Source of the DNA: Pseudoalteromonas piratica
GTDB taxonomy: Bacteria > Pseudomonadota > Gammaproteobacteria > Enterobacterales > Alteromonadaceae
Assembly: GCF_000788395.1 (NCBI RefSeq)
Contig: NZ_CP009888.1
Coordinates: forward strand, 1,136,001 to 1,200,000
DNA: 64,000 bases
Direction of reading: 5' to 3'
Part shown: piece after piece, positions 50,672 through 59,128 of the stretch
How the letters are laid out: each line of letters opens with the position of its first letter
Numbering within the stretch: position 1 is the first letter of the stretch
Translations under genes and position numbers: made by a program
Notes under the pieces: generated by a model
The model's database searches: none
What the model saw: only the letters and a program-made list of their open reading frames with translations
Told to the model about the DNA's origin: nothing

Positions 50672-50747
50672 GCGAGTATAGCTCAGCTGGTAGAGCGCGA
50701 CCTTGCCAAGGTCGAGGTCACGAGTTCGAACCTCGTTACTCGCTCCA
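50672..50747 (+). tRNA. tRNA-Gly (GCC), copy 2
   Basis: Same 76-base sequence as copy 1, intact cloverleaf and CCA. Confidence 0.96.
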
Positions 50748-50772
50748 ATCATTCAAAAATGCATTATGTGAT

Positions 50773-50848
50773 GCGAGTATAGCTCAGCTGGTAGAGCGCG
50801 ACCTTGCCAAGGTCGAGGTCACGAGTTCGAACCTCGTTACTCGCTCCA
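50773..50848 (+). tRNA. tRNA-Gly (GCC), copy 3
   Basis: Same 76-base sequence as copy 1. Its 3' spacer begins like that of copy 1 (TTTTGGAAAGTGTT), showing duplication of gene plus spacer. Confidence 0.96.
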
Positions 50849-50899
50849 AATTTTGGAAAGTGTTAGTCATTCCAAATCATTAAAAATGCATATCGTGAC

Positions 50900-50975
50900 G
50901 CGAGTATAGCTCAGCTGGTAGAGCGCGACCTTGCCAAGGTCGAGGTCACGAGTTCGAACCTCGTTACTCGCTCCA
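50900..50975 (+). tRNA. tRNA-Gly (GCC), copy 4
   Basis: Same 76-base sequence as copy 1. Its 5' spacer AAAAATGCAT is shared with copy 3. Confidence 0.96.
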
Positions 50976-51006
50976 ATTCTTCCTAAAGTAATTTCGATAA
51001 ATTAAT

Positions 51007-51059
51007 TGCTAAGTTCAAACTTTTGATATCAAGATTTCTAACCTCGTTACTCGCTTCAA
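51007..51059 (+). pseudogene. Degenerate tRNA-Gly 3' part
   Basis: Ends in ACCTCGTTACTCGCTTCA, close to the normal 3' end with CCA changed; the upstream part (TGCTAAGTTCAAAC) is a heavily mutated anticodon arm. Confidence 0.7.
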
Positions 51060-51089
51060 TTCTTCTTTAAGTGAATTCAGATAAATCAA

Positions 51090-51126
51090 ATGCCAAAGTC
51101 TAAATTTTAGTACCAAGAGCTCTTAT
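51090..51126 (+). pseudogene. Heavily decayed tRNA-Gly fragment
   Basis: TGCCAAAGTCTAAATTTTAG and then ACCAAGAGCTCTTA parallel the previous remnant; a homologous spacer (GTGAATTCAGATAAAT) lies in front. Nothing else recognisable up to prkB. Confidence 0.5.
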
Positions 51127-51204
51127 TTTAGTTTGTGTAGAAACTAGATATAAAGATTTCAGAAAAACAATCAGAAACTTTCTTTAGAAATCTCAAATCC
51201 AGCT

Positions 51205-52104
51205 TTAAATTGGTAATGAGTTTTGTCTTAAGTCCTGCAGTGCACGTTTCTTATTGATAATATCTTCAATAAGAGGGCGTAGAATTAATTCCATTGCTAA
51301 ACCCATTTTTCCCCCTGGCACTACCATGGTGTTCATGCGTGACATAAATGCACCATTAATCATTTGTAAGTAGTATGGGAAATCGACATCTTCAATACCG
51401 CGAAAACGAATAACCACAAAGCTTTCATCTAACGAGGGAATGTCTTTTGCGCTAAAGGGGTTTGAGGTATCGACAGTTGGAACGCGTTGAAAGTTGATAT
51501 GAGTGCGAGAAAATTGTGGTGTAATATGGTTGATATAATCATCCATTGAACGCACTATAGAACCCATTACGGCCTCATGAGAGTGGCCTCTATCTTGGGT
51601 ATCGCGGATCAGCTTTTGGATCCATTCAAGGTTAATGATCGGCACCATGCCAATTAGCAAATCAACGTGTCTTGCGACATCGACATCTTTATCAACAGCA
51701 CCGCCATGTAAGCCTTCATAAAATAAAATGTCAGTATCATTCTCAAGGTCTTGCCATGGTGTAAATGTGCCCGGTAATTGGTTGTACGGAACAGCTTCGT
51801 CGAAGGTATGAAGGTAGCGACGGCTTTTACCGGTACCTGTATTGCCATAATCAGTAAATAATTGTTCTAGTGAAGCAAGGTCATTGGCTTCAGTTCCAAA
51901 ATAGCTAATATGTTTACCTTCCTGATGAGCCTCACGAATACGTTTATCCATTTCTGGGCGGGTATAGCGATGAAAGCTGTCCCCTTCAACAAATGCTGCG
52001 TTGATATTTAAACTGCGGAAAATGTGCTTAATTGCATTGGTCGAAGTGGTAGTTCCTGCACCGGACGAGCCTGTAATTGCAATGATGGGGTGTTTGGCAG
52101 ACAT
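51205..52104 (-). CDS. prkB: Phosphoribulokinase-like protein
   Basis: 299 residues from the ATG at 52104 (MSAKHPIIAITGSSGAGTTT); an in-frame GTG three codons earlier is less likely. The P-loop GSSGAGTTTS is intact, followed by FVEGDSFHRYTRPEMD and FYEGLHGGA with the Walker B-like acid. This is the non-photosynthetic PRK-family protein widespread in gammaproteobacteria; no RuBisCO gene is near, and the real substrate is unknown. It is encoded alone, next to the tRNA-Gly array. Confidence 0.92.
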   Translation of the reverse strand: MSAKHPIIAITGSSGAGTTTSTNAIKHIFRSLNINAAFVEGDSFHRYTRPEMDKRIREAHQEGKHISYFGTEANDLASLEQLFTDYGNTGTGKSRRYLHTFDEAVPYNQLPGTFTPWQDLENDTDILFYEGLHGGAVDKDVDVARHVDLLIGMVPIINLEWIQKLIRDTQDRGHSHEAVMGSIVRSMDDYINHITPQFSRTHINFQRVPTVDTSNPFSAKDIPSLDESFVVIRFRGIEDVDFPYYLQMINGAFMSRMNTMVVPGGKMGLAMELILRPLIEDIINKKRALQDLRQNSLPI

Positions 52105-52227
52105 AGAGCACACTATTTTAGTTGTTTATGTGTTTATATCTGGGCTACACCTATAGGTCAAGTCTGTCTTTATGACAATAGCTATGTTATTAATGATCAA
52201 AATAACTATTAAATACCGAAAATAATA

Positions 52228-53109
52228 ATGAAAAAAGCAGTTGGTTTTGCGTTCACCGCTATCGCCAGTCTTCCTCTATTTGCCAACAACACCGCTTCTA
52301 CTTTGCCTGATACAGATGTGTTTTTAGTTAAGTTAAAAGGCAATACCATTATCTCAGCAGAAAATGTATCAAAGCGAGTTGGCTACGATAATCAACCTAA
52401 TTTTGTTGATGGTGGCTTGCTATATACCGCTGGATTTCAGCAAGGTGAGTTATGGCAAACTGATGTTTTGCTTTACGACTTTAAGACAAAACACACAACG
52501 AACTTAACTAATACGGATGTCAGTGAATATTCGCCAACAAAAGTCCCTAATGAAGATGGCTTTTCGGTGATCCTAGAGGGGCATGATGGAAGTCAGGAGC
52601 TTTGGCAATATGCTTTTAATCGTTCGGAGAATGCAAAATTATTGCGAAAAGAAGTAGGTAAAATTGGCTATCACGCTTGGGGGAACGATTACGACTTAAT
52701 TACCTTTGTGCTTGGTCAACCGCACACACTCTATTTTGGCAACACGCAAAAGCAAACTGGTAAACCTGTTGCTAAGGATATCGGGCGTACTTTGGCGTTC
52801 AATAAAACCCGCAATTTATACTCTTTTAGCCAATATAAAAATAACCAACAGTGGATTACCTTGTTCGATGGTAAAAATGAATCACTTACCCCTCTGTTGA
52901 AGCTGCCAGAAGGTGTCGATTACTATGCATGGCAAGGGGATGATGCGCTGATTTATGGTAAAGGTAATACAATTTACCGCTGGCAGTTAGGTAGTAAAAA
53001 TGAGTCATCAAAATGGCTAGATTTTAGCAAGCACTGTGCACATAAAATCACCCGACTAAAATATCAAAGCTCGACAGATATGCTTGCTTTTGTGTGTGAT
53101 CGAACTTAG
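52228..53109 (+). CDS. Exported beta-propeller-like protein
   Basis: 293 residues. Signal peptide KKAVGFAFTAIASLPLFA at the start. Repeated strand patterns (QTDVLLYDFKTKHTTNLTN, EYSPTKVPNEDGFSVILEG, QELWQYAFNRS) resemble WD40-like/PD40 propeller blades of the TolB kind. No catalytic domain is attached. It probably resides in the periplasm. It is convergent with the integrase-like gene, 16 bases apart. Confidence 0.72.
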   Translation: MKKAVGFAFTAIASLPLFANNTASTLPDTDVFLVKLKGNTIISAENVSKRVGYDNQPNFVDGGLLYTAGFQQGELWQTDVLLYDFKTKHTTNLTNTDVSEYSPTKVPNEDGFSVILEGHDGSQELWQYAFNRSENAKLLRKEVGKIGYHAWGNDYDLITFVLGQPHTLYFGNTQKQTGKPVAKDIGRTLAFNKTRNLYSFSQYKNNQQWITLFDGKNESLTPLLKLPEGVDYYAWQGDDALIYGKGNTIYRWQLGSKNESSKWLDFSKHCAHKITRLKYQSSTDMLAFVCDRT

Positions 53110-53125
53110 CACCAGCTTTTTAAAT

Positions 53126-53800
53126 CTAGTGTCTATCACAAAACCGTTGCCAAGTTATGTTGCTTGGCAGCGCTCTTACTCCACGAATAATTTGCCATAG
53201 TAATTTGCTGTTAGAAAACTCACTCTCGGTAAAGTCTTTAAAGCCCATTAAATAATTAAAGGCGTCTTTACTTCCCGCTTGAATCGAAGAAATACGAATC
53301 TGTGATTCAAAATTAAGTCTAAAAGAGCTTATGGCTGCTTTTCTGCCATCCAGGTCGATGTTAGGTATATGGCATTTTTGCAAATAGCCCGCTCGCTCTC
53401 CTTCGCCAGAAAACCAAATACGTACTTTCTCGCTGTAACGGCCAGACTTAGCTGGTAAGTCGAACATTAATCGTTGTTGATTTTGGCTTGTTAAATAGTG
53501 CATGTAATCTAAAAACCCATGCTCAATAAGCATAGGATGAACAGGCACGCGTCTGGGCTTTATTTTATTATTGGTATGAAAATCAAAGAAGTAGTGGCCA
53601 TCTTGCTTAATGACCGAATCTACTGTGAGTTGACCAATTTCATCGCTATATGCACCTGTGTAGTAACTTAAAAGCGGTAGCCAAAAATGCCAATGCTTTG
53701 CTTGCTCGCGAGGCATTTTTTGGTCGCCATAAATATACCCTTTGAATAAGGTATGTATTTCCATATGAGTAAATGGGCGGCGGCCAAGGTGTGACTTCAC
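53126..53800 (-). CDS. Tyrosine-recombinase-like protein lacking catalytic residues
   Basis: 224 residues. It resembles the catalytic half of phage-type integrases: RPFTHMEIHTLF, FWLPLLSYYTGAYSDEIGQL, PRRVPVHPMLIEHGFLDYM, SFRLNFESQI and YLMGFKD line up with the usual RPFT, TGMRxxE, RRVPLHP, HSFRHTF and LGH segments. The box I Arg (TGAY in place of TGMR), the box II His (SSFR in place of HSFR) and any C-terminal Tyr nucleophile are absent, and there is no N-terminal core-binding domain. Recombination is therefore unlikely; it may be a domesticated DNA-binding protein or a decaying integrase without stops. Confidence 0.72.
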   Translation of the reverse strand: MKSHLGRRPFTHMEIHTLFKGYIYGDQKMPREQAKHWHFWLPLLSYYTGAYSDEIGQLTVDSVIKQDGHYFFDFHTNNKIKPRRVPVHPMLIEHGFLDYMHYLTSQNQQRLMFDLPAKSGRYSEKVRIWFSGEGERAGYLQKCHIPNIDLDGRKAAISSFRLNFESQIRISSIQAGSKDAFNYLMGFKDFTESEFSNSKLLWQIIRGVRALPSNITWQRFCDRH

Positions 53801-53860
53801 AGATTATCCACTAAATTAGTTAGTTAGCGACTATTTTAGCAAAAAGTGGTGGAATAACTA

Positions 53861-54170
53861 GAGTCTGTTGATCTTTGCTGTTCTATTTTTGTTCTCTTTG
53901 AGCGTACTTTTATCGCGGCGATCGATGTGTGGCCTAGCAATCTAAGCGAATATCGAGCAAAGCTTCCGCGTCCTGCTCACGCCTCTTACCTACATCCATG
54001 TAGGCAACAATGAGAAAAGTGCGCTCAAAAGAACCATTCGGCAGTGCTTGATTAGGTTTTCTACTGTGTTATCGGCTGACTCACATAGCATAACTATGCC
54101 ACGCTGCCTCTGTCTTGTATAAAACCCAATCAAACTGCTGCAAAAACGAACTTGAAAGGTCAACAGACCC
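53861..54170 (-). mobile_element. MITE-like palindromic element, copy 2
   Basis: 310 bp with ends GAGTCTGTTGATCTTTG and GAAAGGTCAACAGACCC and TA on each side. Its reverse complement aligns with copy 1 over nearly the whole length; it carries about 50 extra bases in the middle, including a CTACATGGATGTAG palindrome. No coding capacity. It fills most of the 425-base gap between the integrase-like and oxidoreductase genes. Confidence 0.85.
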
Positions 54171-54199
54171 TAGATTGGGTTGTTACGTTAAATCAATTT

Positions 54200-54229
54200 T
54201 TAATAAGTGCGCTAACACGCGCTTATTAA
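54200..54229 (-). terminator. Terminator overlapping the oxidoreductase stop
   Basis: TTAATAAGTGCG and CGCGCTTATTAA pair with one mismatch around CTAACA, with T-rich sequence beyond on the minus strand. The arm includes the TAA stop codon. Confidence 0.65.
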
Positions 54230-55575
54230 AAAAACCGATCCTTAACTTGTGCATATTGGTAATATGCGAACTGCCCAATCCGTCTAAATCGCGCAAAGGG
54301 TAAATAAGGTAAAGGAGTGTTATACAGCGGTAATTTTGGTACTTTTTTGCCTGCTACCATTTGTGCCATACGAAAACCTGCTTGTGCACTAAACGAAACC
54401 CCAGCGCCGCAATAGCCTAAAATAAAGCCAAGTTTACCGTCAAAATTAATATGTGGCATATCATCAAGCGCTGCGGCAATAAAACCATTCCAATAATAAT
54501 CATGCTCAATATTGGTGAGGCAAGGAAAGCAGTCACTTAACCCTTTTTTAAGGTTAGTCAAATATACAGGTTTATTTTGGTGTTTAGCATAGACTGCGCC
54601 ACGACCTCCAAATAACAATCGATTATCAGGAAGCAGGCGATAATAATATTTAAGTGTGCGTGTATCCATGCATACTTGATTAGTTTGCAAGCCTGATTCA
54701 TCAAGTTGCTGCTTTGTAAGCGGTTTTGAAACAAAGATACTGCTCAAAATTGGCAGGTAGCGATTGTTAATTGCTTGATGGCTTTGCTTGTTGTTATATG
54801 CATTCCCAGCCATGATCAGCTTATTACAGCTTACTTTAATTCCTTTAACGCTGAGTTCAAACCCGTTTGCTGTCTCAACAATATGTTCAACAAGTGAATT
54901 TTCATAAAGTGTTACACCATTCTTAATCGCAAGAGAGCGATAACCAAGTAGCAGTTTTAACGGGTTTACACCAAAGCTGTCACTATAACGTAGCGCGCCA
55001 AATGCCTGTTGGTTTTTCATATAGTGAACACTTAACTCTTCTTTGCTGAGCCATTGGCTGGGGGGGGTATTAGCGCTTTGTAATTGAGTTTGTATATAGT
55101 TTGCTTGGGCATTTAGGCTTTCTAGCGCATTTTGATTGTGGGCGATTTTTAAATAGCCATTTTCCTGCTTGTCACAGTCAATGTTAAAATCAGATATTAA
55201 TTGCTCAACACGGTGCACAGCGTCACTGAACTCTGAGTAAATTCCTTTGGTTACATCGAGTCCCCACTTTTGTGTCATTTGTGGGTAACTTAAGCGCCCA
55301 GAGCCTTTTAATACAAAGCCTGCATTGCGTGCACTAGCACCAAAACCTACTTGATTCGCTTCAATTACGCACACATCAAGTTGATGTTCTGCTGCTAAAT
55401 AATAAGCCGTTAGTAAACCAGAATATCCGCCACCAATAATCGCGACATCATGATGTTGGGCATTTTGTACACTTGAAGTACTCTCTGGTAAGGCAATGGT
55501 GCTAGCCCAATAACTCGGTGCAAAATCTTGCCCCTGACAATGAGGTTGATGCAATGGATCATAAACGTGAGTCAT
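54226..55575 (-). CDS. FAD-dependent DAO-family oxidoreductase
   Basis: 449 residues. FAD-binding Rossmann loop VAIIGGGYSGLLTAYYLA near 45, ASARNAGFVLKGSG, then the DAO-type end GAGVSFSAQAGFRMAQM. It resembles the OrdL/gamma-glutamylputrescine oxidase group that oxidises amines or N-alkyl amino acids. An 8-C run (plus-strand G at 55060-55067) encodes Pro-Pro in NTPPSQWL. It is the last gene of a four-gene minus-strand operon and overlaps the GNAT gene by one base. The substrate is unknown. Confidence 0.85.
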   Translation of the reverse strand: MTHVYDPLHQPHCQGQDFAPSYWASTIALPESTSSVQNAQHHDVAIIGGGYSGLLTAYYLAAEHQLDVCVIEANQVGFGASARNAGFVLKGSGRLSYPQMTQKWGLDVTKGIYSEFSDAVHRVEQLISDFNIDCDKQENGYLKIAHNQNALESLNAQANYIQTQLQSANTPPSQWLSKEELSVHYMKNQQAFGALRYSDSFGVNPLKLLLGYRSLAIKNGVTLYENSLVEHIVETANGFELSVKGIKVSCNKLIMAGNAYNNKQSHQAINNRYLPILSSIFVSKPLTKQQLDESGLQTNQVCMDTRTLKYYYRLLPDNRLLFGGRGAVYAKHQNKPVYLTNLKKGLSDCFPCLTNIEHDYYWNGFIAAALDDMPHINFDGKLGFILGYCGAGVSFSAQAGFRMAQMVAGKKVPKLPLYNTPLPYLPFARFRRIGQFAYYQYAQVKDRFF

Positions 55576-56132
55576 TAGAATTCAATTACCATTTCTGCGG
55601 CACTGCAATGACAAGGTACGCCACAAATTGTGCACTGATAGTTTTCTTTAATACTGTATTCATACCAGCGGTTTTTATGCTCTTTAATCAATTTGCCACC
55701 GGCTTTAGTGAAGTATTTAACAGCACCATTTCCTGGACTTTGCTGCCATAAGTGGCCAATACCCGCTTTTGCGCCTTGTTGTTTTAATGCATTAATCGAC
55801 GCCGTTAATAGCTTTGGACCAATGCCTTTACCTTGTTGGTTGGGGTCAATAGCAATGCACTTAAAATAAGCCATATCCGTTTGCGCACAAGGCCATAGAG
55901 AGGGGGTACACCACTCATCAAGTGGCCATTGATTGGCTGCATAACTTAAGCGAAGACCCACGACAGTATCGCCTTCTAATGCAATAAAGTTGGCGTTTAT
56001 AGCATTTTTGGATGCCTTTTTTTGCATATCAATAAGGCTAGGTAAATCAAGGTAATTATCGCCATGTACTTTATTAGCAAGCAATAATGCTTGCTGATAA
56101 TAGGTTTCAGTTAAAGGAATAATGTTAATCAT
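55575..56132 (-). CDS. GNAT-family N-acetyltransferase
   Basis: 185 residues. The acetyl-CoA loop is AIDPNQQGKGIGPKLL near 96-111, followed by INALKQQGAKAGIGHL. The C-terminus has a cysteine pair, CTICGVPCHC, unusual for the family and possibly a metal site. One-base overlaps with both neighbours show translational coupling with the oxidoreductase and the DUF2750 gene; together they may process an amine compound (inference). Confidence 0.85.
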   Translation of the reverse strand: MINIIPLTETYYQQALLLANKVHGDNYLDLPSLIDMQKKASKNAINANFIALEGDTVVGLRLSYAANQWPLDEWCTPSLWPCAQTDMAYFKCIAIDPNQQGKGIGPKLLTASINALKQQGAKAGIGHLWQQSPGNGAVKYFTKAGGKLIKEHKNRWYEYSIKENYQCTICGVPCHCSAAEMVIEF

Positions 56133-56467
56133 TAGTTTAAGGCTTCGAGTAAGGCATTTGCTTCGATTTCGATGGCTATTTGTTCATCACTTAAATCTAA
56201 CCCTACTAATAATGCATCATCATGTAAATCGGGAAGTAAGTCAGTCAAATCATCAAGATCAAGTTCAATCACGTCGAAACTGCGCCATTCGCCACTGCAT
56301 TGTTGCTTTGCTTCATCAGATGATGCCCATAGCAAGAGCACATCACGTTCTTCTTGAAACTCTGAAGGGGCGATCAATAAACCGCTTTCGCTACTAAGCA
56401 CAAAACATTGCTTAGATTGTTTTACCTGACTTATAAAGTCGTCAATACGTTCAATGTGTTCGCTCAT
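56132..56467 (-). CDS. DUF2750 protein
   Basis: 111 residues, one domain with the pattern of DUF2750: RIDDFISQVKQSKQCFVL, LLLWASSDEAKQQC, and an acidic middle (VIELDLDDLTDLLPDLHDDA). No signal peptide. Function unknown. It lies between the GST and GNAT genes, six bases after the former. Confidence 0.8.
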   Translation of the reverse strand: MSEHIERIDDFISQVKQSKQCFVLSSESGLLIAPSEFQEERDVLLLWASSDEAKQQCSGEWRSFDVIELDLDDLTDLLPDLHDDALLVGLDLSDEQIAIEIEANALLEALN

Positions 56468-56472
56468 ACTGA

Positions 56473-57051
56473 TTAATCCTTCGGGGCTGTTTCAGTGTTT
56501 GAAGTTCGTTGTTGGTGAGCGGCATGAAAGTCTAACAGCGCTGTAAAAGCTGATAAATCAGTTAAGTCTCTAAATATAATCCAGTCGACTAAGCAATAAA
56601 GCGAGATAGCAAGATAATTGTAATCGTTGAACTCGCCTTTTTCCGCTGCATCATTAAGTACTGATAACACACCCTGTACGCGGTCACGTTGTAAATTAAA
56701 AAATAACTTATCGTCGTTAGTATCAAAATCGGAACGTTTACAAATTAATAGTTCAACGAGGGAATCATTCGCTGAATTAATCAGTGTCAGGGTATTTTCC
56801 TGATCCCAACTAAGCGGTGAAAAGTCTAATTTTTGACTGAGGTAGCGATAGATAACATTTGAGTCAAAAACCACTTGTTCGCCATCAACTAGCATAGGGA
56901 TTTTTCGGGTAGGGTTGAGCTTAACTAGCGTTTCTCTGTCTTGTTCAGCAAAAATATTTAAATTTAAAAAGTCGAATTGAATGTTTTGCTCAATGGCCAG
57001 TGCACGTAAACGGCGTACATAAGGGGAGGTTAACGACCCATAAAGTTGCAT
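56473..57051 (-). CDS. Glutathione S-transferase family protein
   Basis: 192 residues. N-terminal thioredoxin-like half with LYGSLTSPYVRRLRALAIEQ, the SPYVR giving the active-site Ser, and LNPTRKIPMLVDGEQVVFDS with the cis-Pro. The C-terminal half is all-helical. First gene of the minus-strand operon. The true electrophile is unknown. Confidence 0.9.
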   Translation of the reverse strand: MQLYGSLTSPYVRRLRALAIEQNIQFDFLNLNIFAEQDRETLVKLNPTRKIPMLVDGEQVVFDSNVIYRYLSQKLDFSPLSWDQENTLTLINSANDSLVELLICKRSDFDTNDDKLFFNLQRDRVQGVLSVLNDAAEKGEFNDYNYLAISLYCLVDWIIFRDLTDLSAFTALLDFHAAHQQRTSNTETAPKD

Positions 57052-57147
57052 AAATAGCGCTCGCTTAATATAAATTTTTGTTATTTATATCAGGTCTTGG
57101 CAAGTGTTACTATGACTTGGTAATGACAATTTTATTTTGAACTTATA

Positions 57148-57642
57148 ATGAAAACGCGTTTAGCAAGACAATCCGATTTACCTGAAATTGTTGATATTTA
57201 TAACCAAACTATTGATAGCCGAATGGTTACCGCAGACACAGAAGCGCAATCCGTTGACAGTAAACAAGCCTGGTTTGAAAGCCATACAGAGAATCGCCCC
57301 TTATATGTGATAACCGAAAATGAAAAAGTTATCGCGTGGTTGAGTTTCAAATCGTTTTATGGCCGCCCTGCATACGATGGCACAGTGGAAATTGCTATTT
57401 ATGTTGACAGTGAACAACGGGGCAAGAAGCTTGGTCAACAGTTACTGAAATTTGCGCTCTCATTATCACCTGAGCTTGGGATCGAAACTGTTTTGGCTTT
57501 CATTTTTAGTCACAATACGCCAAGCATGCGATTGTTTCAAAAATACGGTTTTGCTGTTTGGGGTGAGCTACCCAATGTAGCAAAGATGGATGATAACGAA
57601 TACAGCTTAACCATTTTAGGTAAGCGAGTGAGTGAAAAATAA
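57148..57642 (+). CDS. GNAT-family N-acetyltransferase, phosphinothricin-type
   Basis: 164 residues. RLARQSDLPEIVDIYNQTID at the start, acetyl-CoA loop YVDSEQRGKKLGQQLL near 92-107, and the end motif HNTPSMRLFQKYGFAVWGEL typical of Pat/MddA-like acetyltransferases. It is divergent from the GST operon. A bidirectional terminator follows. Substrate unknown. Confidence 0.87.
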   Translation: MKTRLARQSDLPEIVDIYNQTIDSRMVTADTEAQSVDSKQAWFESHTENRPLYVITENEKVIAWLSFKSFYGRPAYDGTVEIAIYVDSEQRGKKLGQQLLKFALSLSPELGIETVLAFIFSHNTPSMRLFQKYGFAVWGELPNVAKMDDNEYSLTILGKRVSEK

Positions 57643-57649
57643 ATTAAAA

Positions 57650-57679
57650 AAGGCTGTAAATCAAAGATATTACAGCCTT
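57650..57679. terminator. Bidirectional terminator
   Basis: AAGGCTGTAA and TTACAGCCTT pair over a 10-base loop, with an A run before (T run on the minus strand). It lies between convergent genes. Confidence 0.85.
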
Positions 57680-57701
57680 CGCTAGGAATTTTTGCGATAA
57701 A

Positions 57702-58553
57702 TTACAGTTGAGTTAGCCACTGGCTAAAATCACTATCCATTGATTTACCCCATTCTTTTACCAATGCTTGATAGCGGGTGTATTGACCTTTGCGGGTGAG
57801 TGCTAGCATCTGTTCTACTTTGTCGCGTTGCTTTTCCATCATGTAGCGCGATGCTAAATAACCCCAAACATATACTCGTTCAGAGCCACCATTTTGTTCA
57901 TAACTAGTATTAAATAGCTCGCTTAAGTGAATAATTTGTTTTTTTGCTGCTTTGATTGCACGTTCATTGTCTTCACCTTTGGCGATGTATTCAGCGATGC
58001 CTTCACTCCACCAAACTAAGTGTGGTAGCAGTGGTGCAGGTTTTGGGCAGTACTCTGGGCCTGAGTGAGAGTCGTGTAAATTAGCGCAAAAGTCACCATA
58101 CATATTAAAGCGACCATCTAAGTAGTGCACATATTCATGGCTTAAGTTCCATATTTGCCCTTTCTTTTGATAGGCAACAAATTCAGCAGAATTATTTGGT
58201 AAGTGCGGCAAGCCTTCTAAATACATACCGCCATTATCACTAGGCACATCGAAATGCACAGTAACGTATTTCACATAGGCGTCACGATCTTGGTAGATAT
58301 TTGCACGAAGGAAGTGGTTGTTATCATTGGCAACCGGTTTGCCTTGGGTATTAAAGGTGTTATGAAAGCGCGTTTCTTGTGCTGATAGCATGTTACAAGC
58401 GGCATCTTCTTGCTCTTTGCTAAGTGCTTGGTGGCGTAACACTATGGTGTCGCTACATTGTTTAACATTGGTTAAAACAGTTTCAATGTTAGCGGTATTT
58501 GCGTTTGCATAAGCCGCAAAAAATAGACTAGAGAGCAGGGTTAATTTTTTCAT
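57702..58553 (-). CDS. Secreted M9 collagenase-like zinc peptidase, short form
   Basis: 283 residues from the ATG at 58553 (KKLTLLSSLFFAAYANA signal peptide); a TTG 24 bases earlier is less likely. The zinc site is LSHEYVHYLDGRFNMYGDF (HExxH near 155) with the third ligand Glu in WWSEGIAEYIAKG, as in the catalytic domain of M9 microbial collagenases. Full-length collagenases are several times larger; here there is no activator, PKD or collagen-binding domain. Collagenolysis is therefore uncertain; it may be a general peptidase. Confidence 0.85.
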   Translation of the reverse strand: MKKLTLLSSLFFAAYANANTANIETVLTNVKQCSDTIVLRHQALSKEQEDAACNMLSAQETRFHNTFNTQGKPVANDNNHFLRANIYQDRDAYVKYVTVHFDVPSDNGGMYLEGLPHLPNNSAEFVAYQKKGQIWNLSHEYVHYLDGRFNMYGDFCANLHDSHSGPEYCPKPAPLLPHLVWWSEGIAEYIAKGEDNERAIKAAKKQIIHLSELFNTSYEQNGGSERVYVWGYLASRYMMEKQRDKVEQMLALTRKGQYTRYQALVKEWGKSMDSDFSQWLTQL

Positions 58554-58621
58554 TGGTATATTGTATTCAATTCTCAATTTATTTCGATTACATCAAAAAT
58601 TAAATAGTGGGTCAACTGAGG

Positions 58622-59128
58622 TTATGGATATAGTTGGGTTAATCCTGAATGGCCGTTCAAATCACCAATAATCCAAACTTGTTCAAAAGGATGTGGTTTA
58701 GGCATTATGAAGTGGTGCTTTAAGGCTTGGATATCATCATTATGCCAAAAGGGGTTGGCATTTCGAATCACCAGCCAGACTCGTTTTGTATCGTAGTGCT
58801 TTAATGCTTTATTAGCCAAAATACGTTGCAATGCTTTGGTTAATCGCATCTCAATGGGTTCCAACATCAAGTCTGAGAGGTTTACTTTTGTTTCTTCGCT
58901 GAGTTCTCTGCCTAAGATTGCCATGGCTTCTTTTTCACTGCCATACAGATGAGCGATTTCAATATCGAGTTTTTCGTCATTTTGATAACAACTGACATCT
59001 GGTTTACTCGGTTGATTGTGCCAAATATGTCGCATGGGTAAATTGAACTGTTTTTCATAAAGACGCAAAAAAAGTTTTGCCGCTTGATGCTCAAGTTCTA
59101 TTTTCTCTTTTTCACTCGCATTTACCAT
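58622..59128 (-). CDS. Uncharacterised cytoplasmic protein
   Basis: 168 residues, no signal peptide or membrane segment. Helical N-terminus (ELEHQAAKLFLRLYEKQ). The stretch KPDVSCYQNDEKLDIEIAHL recalls the PD...DxE core of restriction-like nucleases, followed by a helix rich in Leu and a RVWLVIRN strand. This is a weak suggestion. It ends with a strand QVWIIGDLNG. It is divergent from the antiporter gene. Confidence 0.65.
   Translation of the reverse strand: MVNASEKEKIELEHQAAKLFLRLYEKQFNLPMRHIWHNQPSKPDVSCYQNDEKLDIEIAHLYGSEKEAMAILGRELSEETKVNLSDLMLEPIEMRLTKALQRILANKALKHYDTKRVWLVIRNANPFWHNDDIQALKHHFIMPKPHPFEQVWIIGDLNGHSGLTQLYP

Noticed and set aside
50340..51130. CRISPR-like array from regular repeats
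   Set aside because: The repeats are 76-base tRNA-Gly genes and their remnants, with irregular spacers.
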